64,000 nt of DNA. It comes from Pseudomonadota bacterium (GTDB lineage Bacteria > Pseudomonadota > Alphaproteobacteria > Sneathiellales > Sneathiellaceae). A program made the position numbers and the translations under genes. The stretch is from contig JANSXH010000017.1 of the NCBI GenBank assembly GCA_024743055.1, positions 1-64,000 on the forward strand, written 5' to 3'. The notes beneath the pieces are model-generated. The model was not told where the DNA came from and made no database searches. It worked only from the letters and a program-made list of their open reading frames with translations. Of the stretch, positions 1 to 11,543 are shown piece by piece. Position 1 is the first letter of the stretch. The number at the start of each line of letters is the position of its first letter.

Positions 1-2
1 AA

Positions 3-584
3 TGTGCGGATGTTGTTGATCAGGAAGAAGCGCGTAGATATATCAAGATCCTCAAGGAAGTTGAGGTGACTGAAGGAAATGCGAAAGCAGTTCTGGCGCC
101 TTCTGATAATATCTCGGTCTCTTTCGAGATTGATTTTGATAACCCACGTATTGGCAAACAGAATTGTAGCTTCAGCCTACGAAACGGCACCTTCAAGAAC
201 GAACTTTGCCGCGCCCGCACTTTTGGCTTTTTGAGTGAGTTTGAAAAGTTGAAGGAACTGGGGCTTGCGAAAGGCGGCTCTCTTGATAACGCAATTGTGT
301 TGAGCGGTCCGGATATCCTCAATGAAGAGGGGCTGCGGTATGATGATGAATTTGTTCGTCATAAAGCCTTGGATGCGGTAGGCGATCTGTATTTGGCGGG
401 CGCCCCGATTATCGGACAGTTTTATGGCTTCCGTTCTGGACATGCCTTGAATAACAAGCTGTTACACACCTTATTGGCAGATAAAGATGCCTGGTGTTAT
501 ACAACCGAAGCGCCCGTTCGTATCGGTAATGTTGGAGGAGCCTACTGGCCATCTCAACAGGCAGCAGCACCCGCGACGGCTTAA
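3..584 (+). CDS. lpxC: LpxC, UDP-3-O-acyl-N-acetylglucosamine deacetylase (C-terminal part)
   Basis: This is the C-terminal part of the zinc deacetylase that commits UDP-acyl-GlcNAc to lipid A synthesis in the cytoplasm. The reading frame is open from base 3, so the gene begins before the window; roughly the last 190 residues are present. The sequence VDQEEARRYIKILK at the left edge matches the domain linker of LpxC. The block FVRHKALDAVGDL carries the second zinc His and the zinc Asp, and the later GHALNNKLL carries the catalytic His. An Ala/Pro-rich tail follows, as in other alphaproteobacterial LpxC. The gene normally follows ftsZ, which would lie to the left. A strong hairpin follows the stop codon. 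Confidence 0.95.
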   Translation, partial: CADVVDQEEARRYIKILKEVEVTEGNAKAVLAPSDNISVSFEIDFDNPRIGKQNCSFSLRNGTFKNELCRARTFGFLSEFEKLKELGLAKGGSLDNAIVLSGPDILNEEGLRYDDEFVRHKALDAVGDLYLAGAPIIGQFYGFRSGHALNNKLLHTLLADKDAWCYTTEAPVRIGNVGGAYWPSQQAAAPATA

Positions 585-630
585 TTTAAGAGAATTTGAA
601 CTGGCGAGTTGATTGAAACTGGCCAAAGAA

Positions 631-661
631 AAAAGGCACATAATCATATTATGTGCCTTTT
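631..661. terminator. bidirectional intrinsic terminator between lpxC and the XRE gene
   Basis: A perfect 14-bp stem (631-644 with 648-661) with a 3-base loop is flanked by A-rich sequence on the left and T-rich sequence on the right. It can therefore end transcripts from lpxC on the plus strand and from the XRE gene on the minus strand. Confidence 0.85.
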
Positions 662-671
662 CTTATGAATA

Positions 672-1058
672 TCAGGCTGACTTGCGCCGCCGATCTTTTC
701 CAGCAAGACTTTTTATTAGACCGCTGACTGCAGACTTAACAGCAGTTTCCTCTATCTCACCATAGTTACGAACCAACTCGATTGTTGAGCGGTTCTTACC
801 ACCATGTTCCAACGGAGTAGTGGCCGCCAGAGGCTCGAGATGTTCAAAGAAATAGGCCACGTCAACTTCCAGACGTTTGGCAATTTCGTATAAACGTCCG
901 GCACTTACGCGATTTGCGCCTGTCTCGTATTTCTGAACTTGCTGATAAGAAATGTTCAATGCTTGAGCGAGATGCTCCTGGGTCAGACCCATCATTGTTC
1001 GCCGCTCACGAATTCGCTCGCCGACATGATTGTCGACTTTCTTTGCGAGTTTACCCAT
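672..1058 (-). CDS. XRE-family helix-turn-helix regulator
   Basis: This is a 128-residue DNA-binding regulator. A Cro/C1-type helix-turn-helix spans roughly residues 12-70 (GERIRERRTMMGLTQEHLAQ, then NISYQQVQKYETGANRVSAG). The C-terminal extension of about 55 residues is basic and ends in KDRRRKSA. This architecture is common in alphaproteobacteria, where PraR/PhrR-type proteins of similar size act in stress or biofilm control; the exact regulon cannot be read here. It is transcribed against its neighbours and lies between lpxC and bamD, two genes that are often adjacent. An imperfect palindrome 54 bases upstream of the start may be an autoregulatory operator. Confidence 0.85.
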   Translation of the reverse strand: MGKLAKKVDNHVGERIRERRTMMGLTQEHLAQALNISYQQVQKYETGANRVSAGRLYEIAKRLEVDVAYFFEHLEPLAATTPLEHGGKNRSTIELVRNYGEIEETAVKSAVSGLIKSLAGKDRRRKSA

Positions 1059-1434
1059 TTTGGTCGGTACCTTTCTAAACTATCCTTTCGGAATAATTAT
1101 TACTTTATTTCGAGTAAATAATATTACTCTAGGGGCGTGGTGGCGTTTTAGAAATTGCAGTTACCTGCATATTGGAGAAAATAAAACGTTCGCCTTACCC
1201 TTATAGGTAACATAGCATGTATACTTATAAAAAGAAAACACCTAAATTGCCCGCATTTTCAATAAAAATTATTTATTAACCGGCTCAAAAATAATATTAA
1301 ACTTAAAGTATGGCAGCGGCCGAAACCGGTTAGCCGCCCAAGGAAAATATATCCAACCTTAACTTCCCAACGCCTTGGATATTGGATAAAATGATGGTGT
1401 TTTCTTTATTCTGGTGAGAGGCCAATAGAAAATC
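1059..1434. other. divergent, AT-rich intergenic region between the XRE gene and bamD
   Basis: This 376-base stretch must hold the promoters of the XRE gene (leftward) and the bamD operon (rightward). The only clear structure is GAGTAA (1112-1117) facing TTACTC (1124-1129), a candidate operator for the XRE protein. No convincing coding frame or RNA gene was seen. Confidence 0.5.
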
Positions 1435-2259
1435 GTGCCCTTTAAACTTTCCGGTTATCTGAAACAGCTGACTTTGGCGGTGGTTGCTACACTTGCTTTA
1501 GCGGCCTGCAGTTCGGACGAAGCTCCACAATATGTTGAGAGGCCGGTGCAGGACCTCTACAACCAAGCACTTGCTGACTTAAATAACGAGGACTATATCC
1601 TCGCCGCCCAAGGCTTTGATGAAGTGGAACGACAGCATCCGTATTCCGTCTGGTCTACGAAAGCCCAATTGATGTCCGCCTTTGCTTATTACCAGAGCAA
1701 TGAGTATGACCAGGCTATCTTGGCGGCGGAGCGGTTTATTGAGTTGCATCCTGGAAACAAGGATATTGCTTATGCCTATTATTTGGTGGCGATTTCCTAT
1801 TATGAGCAAATAACAGGTGTTGAACGGGATCAAAAGGTGACGCGACAAGCTCTGATAGCGCTTCAAAACCTGGTCCGCCGTTTTCCGAACACAGAATATG
1901 CCCGTGATGCACGCCTTAAGATCGATCTGACGCGCGATCATTTGGCTGGTAAGGAGATGGCCATTGGTCGTTATTATCAGACCCAGCAATTCCTTATCGG
2001 CGCCATAAATCGATATCGCTTGGTTGTTGAGCAGTATCAGACAACCACCCATGTGCCAGAAGCCTTGCACCGGTTAACTGAATCCTATCTCGCCCTTGGG
2101 ATAACCCAGGAAGCACAGACTGCTGCAGCTGTTCTGGGATACAATTTCCCTGGAAGTGAATGGTATCAGGATTCCTATGCATTACTTGATGCCAATTATC
2201 TGAGACCAGAGGCGGATGAGGATTCCTGGATCGTCAAGGCCTGGAAAAGCGTGTTCTAG
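1435..2259 (+). CDS. bamD: outer membrane assembly lipoprotein BamD
   Basis: BamD (formerly ComL) is the essential lipoprotein of the BAM complex that inserts beta-barrel proteins into the outer membrane. The 274-residue product starts with GTG, has a hydrophobic signal sequence and a lipobox LAAC with Cys25 as the predicted lipidated residue. Five TPR-like helical repeats follow, including YNQALADLNNEDYILAAQGF and the conserved HPYSVWSTKAQLMSAFAYY region. The length matches the family. It begins the bamD-recN-ligA operon; recN starts 13 bases after its stop. Confidence 0.95.
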   Translation: MPFKLSGYLKQLTLAVVATLALAACSSDEAPQYVERPVQDLYNQALADLNNEDYILAAQGFDEVERQHPYSVWSTKAQLMSAFAYYQSNEYDQAILAAERFIELHPGNKDIAYAYYLVAISYYEQITGVERDQKVTRQALIALQNLVRRFPNTEYARDARLKIDLTRDHLAGKEMAIGRYYQTQQFLIGAINRYRLVVEQYQTTTHVPEALHRLTESYLALGITQEAQTAAAVLGYNFPGSEWYQDSYALLDANYLRPEADEDSWIVKAWKSVF

Positions 2260-2272
2260 GCCAGAACGCCGG

Positions 2273-6047
<3,775 letters not shown>

Positions 6048-6052
6048 GGTTA

Positions 6053-8077
6053 TTAGCTCACCGCTCCAGTCGCTTCTTCCAACCAGTCTTTCACCTCACC
6101 ATCCAATTGCGGTGATATCTTTTCCCAAACCTCTGAATGATAGTTGTCCAGCCAGTTCTTCTCAGCATCAGTTAGCATATTAAGATCAATCAAAGACAGA
6201 TCTATGGGAGCGAAAGTCAGGGTTTCGAAACCGTACATTGTCCGTTCGGCGCCCTCTGGACTCGCAATCTCTCGAACAGTGACAAGATTTTCAATTCGGA
6301 TTCCATAAGCGTCTGTCTTGTAGTAGCCGGGCTCATTGGACAAGATCATGCCAGGAACAAGAGCAACGGAGCTCGGTGCCTTGGAAATTCGCTGCGGTCC
6401 TTCATGGACACTTAAATAGCTGCCGACCCCATGACCTGTTCCGTGATCATAATCCAACCCCTCTGACCAGAGAGGAGCACGGGCGAGAGTGTCCAATTGA
6501 GTGCCCGTTGTGCCTTTTGGGAAAATGGCTTTCGCCAGGGCAATGTGACCCTTTAAAACCAATGTAAAGCGATGACGCATTTCCTCTGAAGGCGTACCGA
6601 TTGCCACCGTGCGGGTAATATCCGTGGTGCCGTCCAGATACTGGGCGCCACTATCTACCAAATAAAGATTACCCGGTGTGAGTTTCCGGTTTGATTTTTC
6701 AGTGGCGCGGTAATGCACTATCGCGCCATTCGGGCCGGCGCCGGAGATGGTCGGGAAACTTAGATCCCTGAAATTTTCCCCGCTCTCTCGGTAACGGCGC
6801 AGCTGACTTTCGGCCGCCATTTCATCGAGATCCCCTTTTTCAGCATTTTTTGAGAGCCAGTGAAGAAATTTGGATACCGCTGCACCATCGCGAATATGGG
6901 CTTTGCGTGTTCCGTCAATTTCAATTTCATTTTTGGTGGCTTTCGGGAGCAGGCAAGGATCCTCTCCAAACAGTACTTTTGATCCAGATGACTCTAATCG
7001 GTTCAGGATCCATTGGCTTGTAACTGACGGATCAATCAGAACATTTTGCTCAGCAAGCTTGTCTAATTCAGCCCCAAAGGCTTCGCGACTATGTAGCCGG
7101 ACCGAGTTGCCCAAATGCTCGACCAGTTCTGTACTGGATTTGCGTAGATCGACGAAAAGGTCAACAGTTGCATCCTGATGAAGCAAAGCAAACCCTAGGG
7201 CAAAAGGAGTGCAGGGAAGGTCTGTTCCCCGAATATTGAGTAGCCATGCGATGACATCTGGTAAAGTATGGACGGAGGCATCAATGTTACGTTCTGCTAG
7301 AGTAGCTGCAATCCGCGTTCTTTTGGCGGAAGATACCTCTCCTGCATAAGGCAAAGTCTGGGGAACAACCATTCCCAAAGGCGGGGAGGGTCTATCAATC
7401 CAGATGCTATCGATCAGATTTTCTTCAACAGACAGTAATGTGAGCTCTGAGTCTGTCGAGAGGGCTTGCAGCATATCGACATTGCTTTTCGTATGTAGCC
7501 AGGGGTCAATTGCCAGGGTTTCTCCGGCAGACATATTACTCTTAAGCCATTCTTTCAAAGGCTCTTCACTAACATGACGAGGTTCAAACAAGGTGGTATC
7601 CACTTCTGTTTGAACCTGAAGAGTATATCTGCCATCAACAAAAATGGCGGCTTGATCTTTGAGGACTGCGGCTACACCGGCAGATCCCGTAAATCCCGTC
7701 AACCATTTCAGCCGCTCTGAGCAGGCCGGTGCTGCTTCCCCGTGAAACTCATCATTGAGAGGCACAATGAAGCCGTCAATCTGAAGCTCCGCCATTTTCC
7801 CGCGCAGACGCTTAAGGCGATCTTGCGACTGTGAGGGTGCCAGTACGCATTCCTGAATTTGTGCCCGTAGGGTATTGCGAAGTTGCTGAGCGGTTTGAAA
7901 TTGATCAGCGTTCAGTCCAGGCAGCAAATTTAAAAGAGACCTATCCTCGTCAGGCCTCGGTGGGATAGCTGCTGCACCTTTAATAAGCTCAAGGGTCACC
8001 GCTGAAGGAGAGTCAGGAGCGATCTCTCTAAGCTTACTTTCTAAATTATCGGCGTCTTGCAGATCAGTTAATGCCAC
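6053..8077 (-). CDS. pepP: Xaa-Pro aminopeptidase (M24B family)
   Basis: This metallopeptidase removes N-terminal residues that precede proline. The 674-residue product has two creatinase-type N-terminal domains (from about residue 85, LKRLRGKMAELQIDGFIVP) and a C-terminal pita-bread catalytic domain. The metal ligands lie in DSGAQYLDGTTDITRT, HGTGHGVGSYLSVHEGP, NEPGYY and RIENLVTV. The start is a GTG at 8077, chosen because a clear GAGG ribosome site lies seven bases upstream. This gives about 75 residues before the usual family N-terminus, longer than typical relatives of about 600 residues. It is transcribed alone, convergent to ligA. Confidence 0.93.
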   Translation of the reverse strand: MALTDLQDADNLESKLREIAPDSPSAVTLELIKGAAAIPPRPDEDRSLLNLLPGLNADQFQTAQQLRNTLRAQIQECVLAPSQSQDRLKRLRGKMAELQIDGFIVPLNDEFHGEAAPACSERLKWLTGFTGSAGVAAVLKDQAAIFVDGRYTLQVQTEVDTTLFEPRHVSEEPLKEWLKSNMSAGETLAIDPWLHTKSNVDMLQALSTDSELTLLSVEENLIDSIWIDRPSPPLGMVVPQTLPYAGEVSSAKRTRIAATLAERNIDASVHTLPDVIAWLLNIRGTDLPCTPFALGFALLHQDATVDLFVDLRKSSTELVEHLGNSVRLHSREAFGAELDKLAEQNVLIDPSVTSQWILNRLESSGSKVLFGEDPCLLPKATKNEIEIDGTRKAHIRDGAAVSKFLHWLSKNAEKGDLDEMAAESQLRRYRESGENFRDLSFPTISGAGPNGAIVHYRATEKSNRKLTPGNLYLVDSGAQYLDGTTDITRTVAIGTPSEEMRHRFTLVLKGHIALAKAIFPKGTTGTQLDTLARAPLWSEGLDYDHGTGHGVGSYLSVHEGPQRISKAPSSVALVPGMILSNEPGYYKTDAYGIRIENLVTVREIASPEGAERTMYGFETLTFAPIDLSLIDLNMLTDAEKNWLDNYHSEVWEKISPQLDGEVKDWLEEATGAVS

Positions 8078-8271
8078 TTCGTTACCTCAATTCAGGAGAC
8101 GGGTTATCCTGAGAATATGGCTTTTTTTAAACCCATTTGCAATCGGAGCTATGCAATTTATGCAATGCTCCATTTCCGACTTAGCAGGCAAAATCGCCTC
8201 CTAAGTCATTGTTTTTTAATGAATGCAGTGCAATATAATAAGCACAACGAACACATGAAGTGGAAGATGAA

Positions 8272-8553
8272 ATGTTTGAACGAAACGAAAAATATGGTCA
8301 TGCTTTGCATTTACAGTATGGGGCGCAGACAACCCATGACTCCGGTGCAGGGGCTCCAAACCAGCATTTCGGAGTAGTGTCATTTATCAAAGACATATTC
8401 ACTCGCGATCATAACAGGGATTTTCAGGATTCTGTTGAAGTGGAAGTAGCGGATAGCCGTTCTTTGAAAACAGAAGCTTCTGACCAAGCTAATGCGGATT
8501 TTGCCGCAAATGAAAACAGCGCCGACGCACAGCGCGGCAGAATGATGAATTAA
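8272..8553 (+). CDS. small hypothetical protein upstream of the first DUF1127 gene
   Basis: This is a 93-residue acidic protein of unknown function (MFERNEKYGHALHLQYG...), ending in a disordered tail rich in Ala, Asn and Glu. The ATG at 8272 has a GGAAG ribosome site five bases upstream; a GTG at 8260 is an alternative start. It shares direction with the DUF1127 gene that begins 45 bases after its stop, with a good ribosome site between them, so the two may be co-transcribed. No domain or transmembrane segment was recognised. Confidence 0.55.
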   Translation: MFERNEKYGHALHLQYGAQTTHDSGAGAPNQHFGVVSFIKDIFTRDHNRDFQDSVEVEVADSRSLKTEASDQANADFAANENSADAQRGRMMN

Positions 8554-8597
8554 TCGGTCCTTTTAGGACACGTAATTGCTTCTAAAGGAGAAGTATT

Positions 8598-9134
8598 ATG
8601 ATGAGTTACAACAAAAAAGACATTGAAGCATTGGCGATGCTGAGGCCAGTTGAGTCCAACAACAATCTTATTGATGTTGACCGCCATGTTTACGAAGCCC
8701 ATGTTCTGAGAAGCGAATATATCTCAGGACAGATCTCTAGTTTGTTTGCATCTATTGCGAATAAGTTCAGATCTTATCGGCGGAACCAGCTCGCAAAACA
8801 GAGCCTTTACGCAATGACAGATCGTGAATTGGCTGATCTTGGTATCTCTCGTGCAGAAATCGAGCAGGCTGTGGAAGGAAAATCTCTGTCTGCAGCTGGC
8901 GGGCAGGATTCCATCCTCGCTAAACTGTTTAAGGCAGTGGGGACAAAGATTGCTGCAGCTCAGAAGGCTCGTGCTGGATATGCTCAACTGATGGCAATGG
9001 ACGCACGTCAACTCGCAGATATTGGTCTCACTAGAGGTGACATTGAAGCTGCCGTAAATGACGGTCTGTCGAAAAAAGCGAATGACAATCTGTCTGCCGC
9101 AAACAACAACGGTGAACAGCGCCACGCCATCTAA
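8598..9134 (+). CDS. tandem-DUF1127 protein (first copy)
   Basis: This 178-residue protein contains two copies of the DUF1127 motif: LAKQSLYAMTDRELADLGIS around residues 65-84 and ARAGYAQLMAMDARQLADIG around 124-143. DUF1127 proteins are usually 45-75 residues with one copy; in alphaproteobacteria, small Arg-rich members have been linked to RNA-related regulation of phosphate and carbon metabolism. The region between the repeats is Ala/Lys rich. An AAGGAG ribosome site lies upstream of the ATG. A UUCG-looped terminator follows. A paralogue with the same layout lies at 10115-10612. Function is unknown. Confidence 0.85.
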   Translation: MMSYNKKDIEALAMLRPVESNNNLIDVDRHVYEAHVLRSEYISGQISSLFASIANKFRSYRRNQLAKQSLYAMTDRELADLGISRAEIEQAVEGKSLSAAGGQDSILAKLFKAVGTKIAAAQKARAGYAQLMAMDARQLADIGLTRGDIEAAVNDGLSKKANDNLSAANNNGEQRHAI

Positions 9135-9182
9135 TCCTGTATTAGGTGACGCTTGATGCGTTATCACAGTTAGATACCGATT

Positions 9183-9216
9183 CCCCATACCAATTCGTTG
9201 GTGTGGGGTTTTTTTT
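9183..9216 (+). terminator. intrinsic terminator after the first DUF1127 gene
   Basis: An 11-bp stem (9183-9193 with 9198-9208, one G-T pair) is closed by a TTCG tetraloop and followed by eight T residues. This is a textbook rho-independent terminator on the plus strand. Confidence 0.93.
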
Positions 9217-9526
9217 ACATTGTAAAAATCTACTTCCGCCCGAGAGTGTCTTTCTCCCAAAAATATCAAAATCAAGTCAAGTGGCTTGGATATCCTCTAA
9301 GAGAGGAAAAACGGCCTATTGATTGCCGTTAATATCTATCACGAAACTGTGAGACTTCAAAAAGGAGGGCCTTTTTCTTGCCTCATTCCTTTCTTAGCTG
9401 TTAGGCTCCCAGCGCTTATTAGAACTTTTTTGGTAAGCTAATTTTAACAACGTTTGCATATTTTTGAATGACACCGGCTGAGTATGCCGGACTGATGCGT
9501 TTGACGAAGGTAATTTGGAATAAATC
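9217..9526. other. intergenic region between the DUF1127 terminator and the next small gene
   Basis: About 310 bases without a convincing gene. Short imperfect inverted repeats are present (for example CTCTAAGAGAG near 9295 and ACGGC/GCCGT near 9311-9329), none with a T-run. It presumably carries a promoter for the small gene at 9527. Confidence 0.4.
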
Positions 9527-9817
9527 ATGGCTCAATTTTGTAGAAATCAAGCTTTGAAAGGTGAAGATGAACAGAAGTGTCAGGAACAACTAGCTTTTCC
9601 GAAACGAGTAGCTCGCGCTATATCTCATCGTGTCGAACAAATGAGTAAGACAGTAGAGGGAAAATCACTCTTTGCGAATTCCGCTTTACCAAACATTCGG
9701 TTTCAACAGCGAAGCGATAAAATTGATCAGTTCGCTGCTTCTGAAACGCCAAGATGGAGAAAACCACTATTTTCCCCTGAAACGGCAGCGGCGCTGAGGC
9801 AGAAGCTAACCAAGTAG
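9527..9817 (+). CDS. small hypothetical basic protein
   Basis: This 96-residue basic protein (MAQFCRNQALKGEDEQKC...) ends in SPETAAALRQKLTK. It has no recognised domain, signal peptide or membrane segment. A GGAA sequence about eight bases before the ATG is a weak ribosome site. It lies between the two tandem-DUF1127 genes in the same direction, which suggests a local small-protein cluster, but it shares no clear motif with them. Confidence 0.5.
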   Translation: MAQFCRNQALKGEDEQKCQEQLAFPKRVARAISHRVEQMSKTVEGKSLFANSALPNIRFQQRSDKIDQFAASETPRWRKPLFSPETAAALRQKLTK

Positions 9818-10114
9818 CCCACTTACAGCCAGAAATCCATTCACAATCATGGCAAAAATATGATTGCCGCGAACCTTATATGGTGCCAGAAACTCATAGA
9901 GAGGCTGGAGTATTATTTTTTTTGAATAAAAAATACTGATAATTCAACCGCATAAACAAATTTTAGCGGTTAAAATAATACTGGCCACTGATTTCCCCTT
10001 TCCCGCCACAATTGATGAATACCTGCCTTTACAAGAAAGATGATTAAAGATCGCGATCTTGCAGTAGCCCGAAACGAAAAGCGGGGGCAAGATTTCGAAA
10101 AAGGGAGAGGTAAG
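9818..10114. other. intergenic region before the second DUF1127 gene
   Basis: A 297-base AT-rich stretch with no supported gene or terminator. It presumably holds the promoter of the second tandem-DUF1127 gene. Confidence 0.4.
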
Positions 10115-10612
10115 ATGATGACCTATTATATGACCGAAACGACAGCAGGAACGGCCATTGCAACGGAGCAAAGATACGGTTCTGCAAAAGTTGTTAAAAG
10201 CGCAAAGAGTGAGCCCAAAACAAGTTTTCTTCGCACATTTCGGGCTAACCTTTCGTCGAAATTTGCCGATTATAAAAAGCGGCAGCAAGCCAAGCGCGAG
10301 CTCTATGGGATGAGCGGTCGGGAGCTTTCAGAGTTAGGAGTTTCCCGAATGGAGATCGATACGATTGTCGATGGGCCAGCAAAGCCATCTCTTATCAAAA
10401 TAAGCTACAACGCTTGTAAAGACTATATCTCCCAAAGGCTGAGGGAGCGGGCAGGCTATGTTCATCTCATGCAAATGGATGATCGCCAGTTAAAAGATCT
10501 GGGACTAACCAGAAACCTGGTTGAAAGAGCCGCCAATGATCAGATGCCATCAGCTCATAACGATAACAATCCGGCATCTATTGTTAAAAACGATCGCCGC
10601 AAAGCGGTATGA
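10115..10612 (+). CDS. tandem-DUF1127 protein (second copy)
   Basis: This 165-residue protein again carries two DUF1127 motifs: QAKRELYGMSGRELSELGVS at residues 58-77 and ERAGYVHLMQMDDRQLKDLG at 111-130. The start at 10115 (MMTYYMTET) is preferred over an upstream ATG at 10040 because a GGGAGAGG ribosome site lies four bases before it. The layout, spacing of repeats and polar C-terminal tail match the protein at 8598-9134, so the two are paralogues. Function is unknown; regulatory or RNA-associated roles are only suggested by studies of smaller family members. Confidence 0.85.
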   Translation: MMTYYMTETTAGTAIATEQRYGSAKVVKSAKSEPKTSFLRTFRANLSSKFADYKKRQQAKRELYGMSGRELSELGVSRMEIDTIVDGPAKPSLIKISYNACKDYISQRLRERAGYVHLMQMDDRQLKDLGLTRNLVERAANDQMPSAHNDNNPASIVKNDRRKAV

Positions 10613-10618
10613 TCGTTC

Positions 10619-10675
10619 GCGGTCGGCGGCCTAACATTCCCCCCATAATGAAAGGCGCCGACCGCAGACTTTTTA
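10619..10675 (+). terminator. intrinsic terminator after the second DUF1127 gene
   Basis: A GC-rich 9-bp perfect stem (10619-10627 with 10657-10665), extended by at least one more pair, has a long loop and is followed by AGACTTTTT. It ends the rightward transcript just before the convergent prmA stop. Confidence 0.7.
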
Positions 10676-10682
10676 TCTGGTT

Positions 10683-11543
10683 CTATCGACGAAGAACCAG
10701 AACGGCCCATTCCCCGATGCGATATCTCCGATCAAGATGCAGACCCTGCAGCCTGTAGCTATTCCTCACCATAGTTTCTTGCCGACTCAACAAGCCAGAC
10801 AGAACAAGACGGCCATTTTGATCGAGTGCCCTTGTTATGGATGGGGCCAGTTTAACAAGAGGCCAGGCAAGAATATTAGCAACGATCAGATCATAGGGAG
10901 CGGTCTTCTGAAGAATTCTGCTGTTTAGACCTGCTGCATGTACGGCAGATACAAGGGGCGCAAGATGGTTCTTGATAGTATTCTCTCGGGTGACAATCAC
11001 AGCATCTAGATCGATGTCACTTGCCAGAACCGGCCGTCCCCAGGACTTCGCAATAGCGAGGGCGAGGACACCGGCGCCGCATCCAAGATCGAGCGCATTT
11101 CTGAATTCAAACTGCTTGCGGAGGTCATCTAGTGCAAGCAGGCATCCATAGGTGGTTTCATGTAGTCCTGTTCCAAAGGCACGGCCCGCATCAATAGTGA
11201 GATCATGCCGTGATATGGTCGGATGCTTGGAATCGTGGGATCCATGGATGTAGAAGCGACCCGCATCCACTGGCGGGAGTTGTGATTGGCTTTCCGCGAC
11301 CCAGTCCTTGTTGACCAGCAGTGACAGATCGTAGTCCAGGTCCTTTGGTAGCAAGGTCAGAAGAGCTGGATCAGGTTTCTCATCGAACAGCATTTCCAGT
11401 CGCCAAAGAGAACCATCTGCCACAGCTTCAGTAGTTGAGACCGTCAAGGCATGATCTTCAAGAACTTCTTCGATGGTTGGTGTCTGTGAGAGCGGGAGGG
11501 TTGCGGTGAACTGCCAGAGTTCTGGCTCAGCTTGGCTGGACAA
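10683..11543 (-). CDS. prmA: ribosomal protein L11 methyltransferase PrmA
   Basis: PrmA is a cytoplasmic SAM-dependent enzyme that methylates ribosomal protein L11. The 286-residue product has an N-terminal L11-recognition domain and a Rossmann methyltransferase domain with DLGCGAGVLALAIAKSWG (motif I, near residue 150), the acidic motif ASDIDLDAV, and NILAWPL, the NIxxxPL-like catalytic motif. The start is a TTG at 11543, four bases after a GGAG ribosome site. The gene overlaps the 3' end of the upstream helicase gene by 17 bases, so the two are translationally linked. Confidence 0.95.
   Translation of the reverse strand: MSSQAEPELWQFTATLPLSQTPTIEEVLEDHALTVSTTEAVADGSLWRLEMLFDEKPDPALLTLLPKDLDYDLSLLVNKDWVAESQSQLPPVDAGRFYIHGSHDSKHPTISRHDLTIDAGRAFGTGLHETTYGCLLALDDLRKQFEFRNALDLGCGAGVLALAIAKSWGRPVLASDIDLDAVIVTRENTIKNHLAPLVSAVHAAGLNSRILQKTAPYDLIVANILAWPLVKLAPSITRALDQNGRLVLSGLLSRQETMVRNSYRLQGLHLDRRYRIGEWAVLVLRR

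Noticed and set aside
8117-8377. 86-residue frame before the first small DUF1127-region gene
   Set aside because: It overlaps the better-supported gene at 8272 in another frame and has no ribosome site or family match.
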